Source: Nanobdellota archaeon (GTDB taxonomy: Archaea; Nanobdellota; Nanobdellia; Woesearchaeales; GW2011-AR9). Taken from it: a stretch of 5,629 nt of DNA. A program made the translations under genes and the position numbers. The stretch covers positions 1 through 5,629 of the forward strand of contig JAHJDQ010000053.1 in the NCBI GenBank assembly GCA_018812355.1. Reading direction: 5' to 3'. Shown here one piece after another: positions 1 to 3,876 of this stretch. The stretch's first letter is position 1. Every line of letters starts with the position of its first letter. Under the pieces are notes generated by a model. The model ran no database searches. It saw nothing but the letters and a program-made list of their open reading frames with translations, and was not told the DNA's origin.

Positions 1-132
1 AAAACAGAGTTAAATTTGGTGAGTATAGCACACAACTTAAAGAAAGTGTGGATGAATATGGAAAGAGTTAGAAAGGGGAGAAGTGTTGCTAACTTGCTGA
101 GAAGTTATTATGTTGTAGGAATGAGGTTATGA
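1..132 (+). CDS. C-terminal end of a probable DDE transposase (partial, 5' end outside window)
   Basis: Frame 1 is open from the first base to a TGA at 130-132, giving 43 residues. They include TELNLVSIAHNLKKVW followed by a basic tail. A hydrophobic ALxxxAHNLKK(I/L)W segment close to the C-terminus is typical of IS4/IS1182-like DDE transposases (DDE_Tnp_1 type domain), where it follows the catalytic Glu helix. The catalytic residues would lie upstream of the window and cannot be checked. It could be an intact insertion sequence or a remnant. The right inverted repeat should lie within the next few dozen bases (133-160), but it cannot be identified without the left end. The family assignment rests on one short motif, so it is tentative. 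Confidence 0.55.
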   Translation, partial: KTELNLVSIAHNLKKVWMNMERVRKGRSVANLLRSYYVVGMRL

Positions 133-159
133 CCCAGCCTGCAAGATTTACTCTCAAAA

Positions 160-170
160 CTTTTTTATAA
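160..170 (+). promoter_or_regulatory. TATA promoter of the 192-403 gene
   Basis: An A-rich stretch is followed by CTTTTTTATAA. The TATA core lies about 25 nt before the ATG at 192, the archaeal TATA-to-start-site distance. No Shine-Dalgarno sequence precedes that ATG, so the transcript is probably leaderless. The same motif recurs before several genes in the window. Confidence 0.6.
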
Positions 171-191
171 TTTAACCCTTTAACAGACAAC

Positions 192-403
192 ATGGATAAC
201 AACTTTATCAGATCGATTATTTTCCTCATCCCAGGTTTACTGCTAATCTTTTTCCAAGACAAATGAGCAAGCTTCCTAATTATGTCTTTGCAAAACTCCG
301 TATTAAGTACAAAAAAAGAGATGTCAAAAAATCTTATCTCTATCTTGGAATAATTTTTCTCCTTATTTCAATAGTACTATTTATCTATGTAATGGTTAAT
401 TAG
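192..403 (+). pseudogene. Small two-helix membrane protein gene with an apparent one-base frameshift
   Basis: Two short open frames abut. Frame A (192-266) encodes 24 residues, MDNNFIRSIIFLIPGLLLIF then FQDK, before TGA. Frame B (263-403) encodes 46 residues, starting at an ATG inside that stop (ATGA overlap). If one T is added to the T5 run at 249-253, the frames join into a 70-aa protein. It has a hydrophobic helix (about residues 6-21), an FFPRQ junction, a basic cytosolic stretch (RIKYKKRDVKK) and a second helix (about 50-68). The joined protein looks like the tiny two-TM proteins common in DPANN archaea; no named family was recognised. A leaderless-type TATA box supports 192 as the true start. 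Alternatives are a sequencing or assembly indel, -1 slippage on CTTTTTC, or two coupled mini-proteins. Nothing resembling a Shine-Dalgarno site precedes the second ATG. Confidence 0.55.
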
Positions 404-538
404 TTACTTTTTCTTCTTTTTCCTACCTTTCTCTAACCAGTTCTTGGTTGCCCAAAATACTACTGAAAACACAAAACTACCTAAAATAAAACCGACTCCT
501 TTCAAAGCCCACCAACCTACTCCTCCTGATCCTGTCAT
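404..538 (-). CDS. 44-aa single-pass membrane protein, function unknown
   Basis: The ATG at 538 (minus strand) is preceded after a short spacer by GAGGTGAT (545-552), a near-perfect archaeal Shine-Dalgarno site, which makes this small gene credible. The protein begins MTGSGGVGWWALKGVGFILG and continues through a hydrophobic helix (about residues 9-32, with Trp at both edges) to a highly basic tail, RKKKKK. The positive-inside rule puts the C-terminus in the cytoplasm. The stop codon (404-406) directly adjoins the convergent stop of the 192-403 gene (401-403), so neither gene has room for its own terminator before meeting the other. No family is recognised. A role as a small membrane-complex subunit or regulator is possible but is not shown by the sequence. 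Confidence 0.72.
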   Translation of the reverse strand: MTGSGGVGWWALKGVGFILGSFVFSVVFWATKNWLEKGRKKKKK

Positions 539-604
539 TTTAATATCACCTCTTTTATACATTAAGACGAACGCTTCACCATCTCAATTTTTAGTAAAGG
601 AAGT

Positions 605-611
605 AAAAAAA
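605..611 (-). terminator. T-run terminator of the 626-886 gene
   Basis: On the minus strand a run of seven T begins about 15 nt after the TAA stop of the 86-aa gene. There is no obvious hairpin. Archaeal RNA polymerase terminates on such T-runs. Confidence 0.45.
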
Positions 612-622
612 GATTATAAATG
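611..622 (-). promoter_or_regulatory. Possible TATA promoter of the 404-538 gene
   Basis: The minus strand reads ACATTTATAATCT here, a TATA-like element that would start RNA near 590 and give a leader of about 50 nt containing the GAGGTGAT site. A second TATA-like stretch (TATAAAAG, minus, 553-560) lies too close to the ATG to leave the Shine-Dalgarno site in the mRNA. It overlaps the T-run terminator of the upstream gene, so the call is weak. Confidence 0.3.
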
Positions 623-625
623 TTT

Positions 626-886
626 TTATTTTATACTCCTATCTTTTTTCTTTAAACGCCGATCATTAAGCATATAAGCTGCTTCTCTTCCATGCCATCC
701 TAAATTATGACAAATAACCTCGCCCAAATAAATTCTTTCTCCTGTTCTTTTCTCTGCCGCCATCTCTTGATGATATTGACTACCAACTCGATGTCTACTC
801 AGCCACTTATTTGCTTTATAATATTCTCGAACATTAACTGCCGTAAAGGTTAAGGCAATCACTTCCAGAGCTTCATAAAATGTCAT
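626..886 (-). CDS. 86-aa hypothetical protein divergent from the Fic gene
   Basis: The start at 886 (minus) is supported by GAGGTGAG six nucleotides upstream of the ATG. The protein has a hydrophobic/amphipathic N-terminal helix (about residues 4-24, ending VNVREYYKANKWL). A central and C-terminal part follows that is rich in His, Arg and Glu, with the segments SRHRVGSQYHQEM and VICHNLGWHGREAAYML and a basic tail (RRLKKKDRSIK). Several His residues and one Cys could bind metal or nucleic acid, but no catalytic signature is recognised. It shares the 887-960 intergenic region with the Fic/RHH locus, so co-regulation is possible. It could be an accessory protein of that locus, a membrane-associated protein or an unrelated orphan. 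I do not recognise the family. Confidence 0.68.
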   Translation of the reverse strand: MTFYEALEVIALTFTAVNVREYYKANKWLSRHRVGSQYHQEMAAEKRTGERIYLGEVICHNLGWHGREAAYMLNDRRLKKKDRSIK

Positions 887-907
887 TTTAAGCTCACCTC
901 AATCTCC

Positions 908-940
908 ATTTATAAAATTTACCAAAACTTTTATAAACAT
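908..940. promoter_or_regulatory. Divergent promoter region between the 86-aa gene and the Fic gene
   Basis: The element ACTTTTATAAAC at 927-938 contains the palindrome TTTATAAA (930-937). On the plus strand its TATA core lies about 28 nt before the ATG at 961, which fits a leaderless Fic mRNA. On the minus strand the same palindrome would start RNA near 905, leaving an 18-20 nt leader that carries the GAGGTGA site of the 86-aa gene. A second TATA-like element (TTTATAAAA, 910-918) is closer to the 86-aa gene but would exclude that site from the mRNA. Confidence 0.5.
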
Positions 941-960
941 ACGCACTTATACACACGAAT

Positions 961-1332
961 ATGTATACTTTAACCAAGAAAGACATCATCGCTTTCAACC
1001 AAGAAGCAGGTGAAGAAGGAAAATTCAACAATGAAAGTAGCTTAGATTTTGCTTTAAGTTTAGCTAAAACAAAGAAAAATTGGCTCTATGAATTAAGCTA
1101 TTTAAGCAGAAGTTTATTGGTTGATCATGTTTTCAGAGATGGTAATAAACGCACTTGTTTATTAACAATAGTGTACTATCTAGAAAAGAACAACAAAAAA
1201 TATGATCGGGAGAGATTATTAATGTTAATCAAAAAAATAGCCAAAAACAATATCACTAATCCCTTAATGATCATGAGGATGATTTACAATGTTACCCAAG
1301 AAGGAAATAAAACAACTAGCCGAAAAGAATAG
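961..1332 (+). CDS. Fic/Doc-family protein, probable toxin of a toxin-antitoxin pair
   Basis: The 123-aa length matches single-domain Doc-like proteins. The Fic core motif HVFRDGNKRT lies at residues 56-65: His56 as general base, Phe58, Asp60 for Mg2+, Asn62 and Arg64 for phosphate contact. The following helix (CLLTIVYYL) aligns in style with the Doc segment after HIFNDANKRT. Fic-fold enzymes transfer AMP or other phosphate-containing groups to target proteins; Doc instead phosphorylates EF-Tu. Here the loop reads GNKR, not GNGR, and the second Arg of HxFxxGNGRxxR is absent, as in Doc, so kinase-like chemistry is possible but unproven. The mRNA is probably leaderless (TATA at 928-937, no Shine-Dalgarno site). 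The last 44 nt overlap the RHH gene. No exact (S/T)xxxE(G/N) inhibitory motif is present; NVTQEG at 110-115 is a near miss. Confidence 0.85.
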   Translation: MYTLTKKDIIAFNQEAGEEGKFNNESSLDFALSLAKTKKNWLYELSYLSRSLLVDHVFRDGNKRTCLLTIVYYLEKNNKKYDRERLLMLIKKIAKNNITNPLMIMRMIYNVTQEGNKTTSRKE

Positions 1333-1516
1333 AGATTTGTTAGAAGCTCTAGAAGAATTTGATCGAACGGGGCAGCTAAGTAGGGCTACCTATAAAGAAA
1401 GAGTAAATTTTACTATTGATATGGGTGTAATGAGAAAACTACGTACATACTGCCAGAAGAATAACTTAAAGATGAGTAATGTGATAGAATCACTGATTAA
1501 AGAAAAACTCAACTAA
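1289..1516 (+). CDS. Ribbon-helix-helix protein, probable antitoxin of the Fic protein
   Basis: The ATG at 1289 is preceded by GAGGATGAT (1275-1283), a Shine-Dalgarno-like site about 10 nt upstream and inside the Fic gene, supporting this start and translational coupling. The 75-aa protein has two parts. Residues 1-35 are a charged helical segment (KEIKQLAEKNRDLLEALEEF). Residues 37-75 fit an RHH fold: beta strand RVNFTID, helix A (about 46-58), a loop with KMS, and helix B (NVIESLIKEKL). RHH dimers bind DNA through the paired strands and are common in antitoxins. By inference the N-terminal helix would wrap the Fic protein and the C-terminal half would bind the promoter. The gene lies entirely downstream of the toxin, unlike phd-doc. 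It could instead be a simple RHH regulator. Confidence 0.72.
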   Translation: MLPKKEIKQLAEKNRDLLEALEEFDRTGQLSRATYKERVNFTIDMGVMRKLRTYCQKNNLKMSNVIESLIKEKLN

Positions 1517-1527
1517 ACTTTTATAAA
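1515..1527 (+). promoter_or_regulatory. TATA promoter of rps6e, overlapping the RHH stop codon
   Basis: AAACTTTTATAAA starts in the stop codon of the RHH gene. The expected RNA start is near 1548, giving a leader of about 60 nt before rps6e. A bulged pairing, GACTAAAGC (1543-1551) with GCTTTTAAGTC (1581-1591), could fold just before the Shine-Dalgarno site if RNA starts slightly upstream of the estimate. Confidence 0.6.
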
Positions 1528-1593
1528 CTCCCGCCTAAAATAGACTAAAGCTGAGATCACAATAAGTGTAAGCTAAAAAGGCTTTTAAGTCTC

Positions 1594-1599
1594 GGGGAG
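1594..1599 (+). promoter_or_regulatory. Shine-Dalgarno site of rps6e
   Basis: GGGGAG lies eight nucleotides before the ATG at 1608 and decides that start. The call is limited to an approximate match to the archaeal GGAGGTGAT consensus. Confidence 0.5.
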
Positions 1600-1607
1600 A
1601 TAATAAA

Positions 1608-2015
1608 ATGGCAGAATATAAATTAGTAATTGGTTTAAAAAATGGCAAGTGTGTCCAAAAGGAAGTAAAATCTCCTGAAGCAGACGCTTTCTCAAAGAAA
1701 AGTATTGGCGAAACAGTTAAAGGCGAAGATTGTGGTATGCCTGGTTATGAATTTCTGATCACAGGAGGATCTGATAAGTGCGGTTTTCCGATGCGTAAAG
1801 GAGTCCAGTTTCACAGAAAAAAAGTTATGATTGGTCAAGGTGTTGGCTTCTCAGGAAAAACAAGAACGAAAAAAACGCAGAAAGGTCTTGAAAAAAGAAG
1901 AACTGTCTGCGGCGAAAGGGTCACTAGTATCATTAGACAAGTGAACCTGAAAGCAACTAAAGAAGGTCCAACTTCTTTGGAAGCAGCCAAGGCAGAAGCA
2001 AAACCAGAACAATAA
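1608..2015 (+). CDS. rps6e: Small ribosomal subunit protein S6e (eS6)
   Basis: The protein is 135 aa. It contains the S6e signature ITGGSDKCGFPM at residues 51-62, matching [LIVM]-x-G-G-x-D-x2-G-x-P-M. Upstream lie the N-terminal strand YKLVIG (4-9) and the GMPGYEF segment; downstream are the basic RKK and KKTQKGLEKRRTV stretch and the conserved IIRQVNLKATKEG end (108-120). eS6 is a component of the archaeal 30S subunit; the family is absent from bacteria, which makes this the clearest domain-level marker in the window. After residue 121 there is an Ala/Glu/Lys-rich tail, slightly longer than the archaeal core. Four cysteines (15, 42, 58, 101) stand out, two of them inside conserved blocks. 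The gene has its own promoter and a T-run after the stop, so it is probably monocistronic. Confidence 0.95.
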   Translation: MAEYKLVIGLKNGKCVQKEVKSPEADAFSKKSIGETVKGEDCGMPGYEFLITGGSDKCGFPMRKGVQFHRKKVMIGQGVGFSGKTRTKKTQKGLEKRRTVCGERVTSIIRQVNLKATKEGPTSLEAAKAEAKPEQ

Positions 2016-2025
2016 ACTTTTTATA
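2014..2025 (+). promoter_or_regulatory. TATA promoter of the 2051-3226 bicistron
   Basis: AAACTTTTTATA begins in the rps6e stop codon. The TATA core is about 28 nt before the ATG at 2051, and no Shine-Dalgarno site precedes that ATG, so transcription probably starts at or next to the start codon. Confidence 0.58.
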
Positions 2026-2030
2026 CTTGG

Positions 2031-2037
2031 TTTTTTT
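2031..2037 (+). terminator. T-run terminator of rps6e
   Basis: Seven T occur 16 nt after the rps6e stop, without a hairpin, between the downstream TATA box and its expected RNA start. Termination here would separate rps6e from the next transcript. Confidence 0.45.
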
Positions 2038-2050
2038 ACCTATTCTATAA

Positions 2051-2227
2051 ATGGACTTTAAACAGCAACTGAATCAAGTAAACCAGAAAATTAACCAGTT
2101 CTTTAGCTTTCTTACTAACAAACTTAAGAACTATAAGAATCTCAGTTTGGGAGAACAGATTGCCTATCCCGCGATTGCTGCTGGTTTCCTGTTAATCTTG
2201 CTTTCCATAGTCTTATTCATAATTTAG
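2051..2227 (+). CDS. 58-aa single-pass membrane protein
   Basis: The open frame begins MDFKQQLNQVNQKINQFFSF, has a basic, Asn/Lys-rich amphipathic helix to about residue 30, then LSLGEQIAYPAIAAG leading into a C-terminal transmembrane helix (about residues 39-58) that ends FII at the stop. This tail-anchored layout places the N-terminal helix in the cytoplasm. The start is supported by a leaderless-type TATA box 28 nt upstream. It is followed after 12 nt by the 328-aa membrane protein, whose GAGGTAAAT ribosome site begins at the stop codon of this gene, so the two are probably cotranscribed and coupled. No family is recognised. It may be a partner of the larger protein, which is an inference from the spacing only. 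Confidence 0.68.
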   Translation: MDFKQQLNQVNQKINQFFSFLTNKLKNYKNLSLGEQIAYPAIAAGFLLILLSIVLFII

Positions 2228-2234
2228 AGGTAAA
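2226..2234 (+). promoter_or_regulatory. Shine-Dalgarno site of the 328-aa gene
   Basis: The sequence around 2225-2234 reads TAGAGGTAAA, with GAGGT overlapping the preceding gene's stop. It lies 8-9 nt before the ATG at 2240 and supports translation coupling. Confidence 0.5.
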
Positions 2235-2239
2235 TTCAA

Positions 2240-3226
2240 ATGGCAAAAAACGAAAAAGTGGAAAAAATTTTAGATGAGATCGGCGAAAGAAATTCTGCCG
2301 ATCATTTATTGAAGTTAAATTCTGAAGAAGAAACTATTGAAAAAACCAGTTCTAAAAAAACTACAAAAGAAACACCAACCAAAAAACATGCCAAAAAACA
2401 AACTGAAAAACATCCAGAAACACCAATCAAAGAACAAACTAAAGAACAAATAGAAAAACCTAAAGCTAAACCTGTTCATCAAATTAAAGATAAATTAAAC
2501 CATGGTTTCATGGATGATGGTTTTACGCTCAAAATTAAACCAAAAATTATTATTAAATGGGTCGTCTTACTCTTAATTTTTGTCAGCGTATTTTATTTAG
2601 GTAGATTAACTGCTGCTCCTGGCACAACTATTTTAGAAGAAACTCCTATCATTAAAGAAGAAACTTCTTTCATTACTAGTCTCTCTGGCTTCTTTACTAG
2701 TATTATCCCTGACCTGGGTTCTGAAGAAGTAGAAATGACTACTGAAGATTCTCCTACAGAAGAAACTACAGTAGAAGAAACAACTGAAGAAGCAGCTGAA
2801 GTAGAACCAGAACCAGAAACTACTACTGAAGCAGGAGAAGATGAAGATGTCGTCACTACTTACAGTAAAGTTGAACTAGAGTTTCAAGACATCACTGCAG
2901 ATTGGAAAAACACTTGGGGCAAGATTACTAAAGTTAAGTATAAGATCACTAATGGTGAGCTGGGCACAATCAAACCGGACCATTTCATTATGATTGTTGA
3001 TGGCTACACTGAAGATTTTGAACAGAAAACTATTCCTCTGCCAATCTCTTCCCAAACGATTCGTTCCGGAACTGCTGTTTCAACTCTTGCTAATGTTCCT
3101 AGTGGCTTTGCCTATAGTCCGATTGAGGTTGGTGATATTAATAATGCCATCATCACTTTACAGCTCTATGATGTTTCTGGTAATCTGATCGATGCGAAGA
3201 GTAAACCTTTCGATTTAGAAAGTTAA
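2240..3226 (+). CDS. Membrane-anchored protein with a probable extracytoplasmic beta-domain
   Basis: The 328-aa protein has five visible parts. Residues 1-30 are a charged helical start (MAKNEKVEKILDEIGERN). Residues 31-85 are a Lys/Thr/Glu low-complexity stretch. One transmembrane helix (about 103-121, IIIKWVVLLLIFVSVFYLG) follows. Residues 129-205 are an acidic Thr/Glu-rich linker. Residues 207-326 alternate hydrophobic residues as in a beta-sandwich (VELEFQDI, KVKYKITN, HFIMIVDGY, AIITLQLYDVSG). Basic residues before the helix put the N-terminus inside and the beta-domain outside, like a stalked cell-surface module. No enzyme motif or named family was recognised; an Ig-like or CARDB-like fold is a guess. 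It follows the 58-aa membrane protein by 12 nt. A role in surface adhesion or host contact would fit a DPANN lifestyle but is speculative. Confidence 0.85.
   Translation: MAKNEKVEKILDEIGERNSADHLLKLNSEEETIEKTSSKKTTKETPTKKHAKKQTEKHPETPIKEQTKEQIEKPKAKPVHQIKDKLNHGFMDDGFTLKIKPKIIIKWVVLLLIFVSVFYLGRLTAAPGTTILEETPIIKEETSFITSLSGFFTSIIPDLGSEEVEMTTEDSPTEETTVEETTEEAAEVEPEPETTTEAGEDEDVVTTYSKVELEFQDITADWKNTWGKITKVKYKITNGELGTIKPDHFIMIVDGYTEDFEQKTIPLPISSQTIRSGTAVSTLANVPSGFAYSPIEVGDINNAIITLQLYDVSGNLIDAKSKPFDLES
2732..2848 (+). repeat. Low-complexity Glu/Thr-coding tract
   Basis: Imperfect GAAGAAACTAC-type units encode an acidic linker (residues 165-203 of the 328-aa protein), with short stretches such as EETTVEETTEE. 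The repeat is inside the gene and in frame. Such tracts change length easily by slippage, so linker length may vary among strains. Confidence 0.5.
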
Positions 3227-3242
3227 TTTTTTTCCTTTTTTT
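3227..3242 (+). terminator. Double T-run terminator of the 328-aa gene
   Basis: Two T7 runs separated by CC start immediately after the TAA stop. This is a typical hairpin-free archaeal terminator and faces the convergent regulator gene that ends at 3246. Confidence 0.6.
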
Positions 3243-3245
3243 CTA

Positions 3246-3767
3246 TTATTCTAACACCTTCTTCTCACCAGAATATAATCCCATTTTACTCATTTGGGTA
3301 TACTGTGGCTTAGTTAGAGTAAGATAACTTAACTCATAGCCTTTTTCCTTCAAACTAGAACAAACCTGATCTACGCTTCCAGAATCAATCTGCTCGCCAA
3401 TCAATAGCACATTTGCCTTACCCTTGCCCTGAGACCCTTGCAAAATAATCTCTTGCACACCCTCCAGCTCCTTAACAGCCTTAACAAATTCCTGCAACCC
3501 ATCAAAATCTTCCTTAAACAACTCCTGTAAGAAATCAACCTTCTCATTTTTCTGGCAAGAATATACTTTACTATTCTTCCACTCTCTTCTGCGCAGAACA
3601 TCCATCTCTAACAACTCTTGAAGAATTCTAAATGTTGAGGTAATCGCTACCTCACTCTTCAAAGCAATCTCCTTTAGATAAAGTTCATCAGCAGAATTCA
3701 AAACAACTCTTAATACTGCCGCTTTCTTGCCATCAATCAAATTAGCGAGCACCTCTTTCTTAACCAT
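3246..3767 (-). CDS. Winged-helix transcriptional regulator with degenerate nucleotidyltransferase-like domain
   Basis: In this 173-aa protein, residues about 1-75 read as a winged helix-turn-helix: helices around 14-24 (AAVLRVVLNSA), LYLKEIALKSEVAITSTFRI as helix-turn-recognition helix (29-48), LQELLEMDVL, then a wing (RRREWKNSKVYSC). This is the style of ArsR/TrmB-like archaeal regulators. Residues 84-173 include EIILQGSQGKGKANVLLIG (106-124), which resembles the GS-x-ARG-x-DxD strand-loop of minimal nucleotidyltransferases. Only Gly111-Ser112 remain; the two catalytic acidic residues are replaced, so enzyme activity is unlikely. The end (KMGLYSGEKKVLE) looks conserved-like. Start 3767 is supported by a TATA box 26 nt upstream and no Shine-Dalgarno site (leaderless). 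It is divergent from the nitroreductase with a palindrome between, so autoregulation and control of the nitroreductase are likely. Confidence 0.8.
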   Translation of the reverse strand: MVKKEVLANLIDGKKAAVLRVVLNSADELYLKEIALKSEVAITSTFRILQELLEMDVLRRREWKNSKVYSCQKNEKVDFLQELFKEDFDGLQEFVKAVKELEGVQEIILQGSQGKGKANVLLIGEQIDSGSVDQVCSSLKEKGYELSYLTLTKPQYTQMSKMGLYSGEKKVLE

Positions 3768-3788
3768 AATGAAAAGTAAATTTTTTAC

Positions 3789-3797
3789 CTTTATATT
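3789..3797 (-). promoter_or_regulatory. TATA promoter of the regulator gene
   Basis: The minus strand reads AATATAAAG. It lies about 26 nt before the ATG at 3767, fitting a leaderless start. The palindrome at 3799-3834 begins one base upstream and would cover the TFB recognition element. Confidence 0.55.
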
Positions 3798-3798
3798 G

Positions 3799-3834
3799 AT
3801 TTCGTTTTTGGAAAACAGATTCCAAAAATGAAAT
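3799..3834. promoter_or_regulatory. Long palindrome, candidate operator between divergent promoters
   Basis: Left arm ATTTCGTTTTTGGAA (3799-3813) and right arm TTCCAAAAATGAAAT (3820-3834) are inverted complements at 14 of 15 positions, around a 6-base spacer (AACAGA). The inner nine pairs are perfect. It fills the gap between the regulator TATA box (3789-3797, minus) and the nitroreductase TATA box (3842-3850, plus). It is upstream of both predicted RNA starts, so it would act as DNA, not RNA. A dimeric winged-helix protein is the natural ligand. Confidence 0.72.
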
Positions 3835-3841
3835 TAGTTAA

Positions 3842-3850
3842 TTATATATA
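3842..3850 (+). promoter_or_regulatory. TATA promoter of the nitroreductase gene
   Basis: TTATATATA lies about 30 nt before the ATG at 3877. No Shine-Dalgarno site is present, only an A-run, so the mRNA is probably leaderless. The palindrome ends eight bases before it. Confidence 0.55.
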
Positions 3851-3876
3851 CTAAATTAACTTAACTATCTTAAAAA

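Noticed and set aside
444..677. Plus-strand open frame of 77 codons
   Set aside because: It runs antisense to the 44-aa gene (404-538) and into the end of the 86-aa gene, both of which have strong ribosome sites. It has no ribosome site or promoter of its own, and its sequence is low-complexity.
1275..1332. Class III inhibitory motif in the Fic C-terminus (NVTQEG)
   Set aside because: The known motif needs Ser or Thr four residues before the Glu; here it is Asn. SNVIES in the RHH protein also fails at the last position. Both look like coincidence.
2593..2856. Minus-strand open frame rich in Ser and Val
   Set aside because: It is the mirror of the Glu/Thr-rich linker of the 328-aa protein; GAA/ACT repeats read backwards give Ser/Val repeats. 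It has no ribosome site.
2994..3188. Plus-strand open frame inside the beta-domain gene
   Set aside because: Out-of-frame shadow of a well-supported gene with no initiation signal.
3401..3601. Minus-strand open frame inside the regulator gene
   Set aside because: Alternative frame within the winged-helix gene, with arginine-rich composition typical of a shadow frame.
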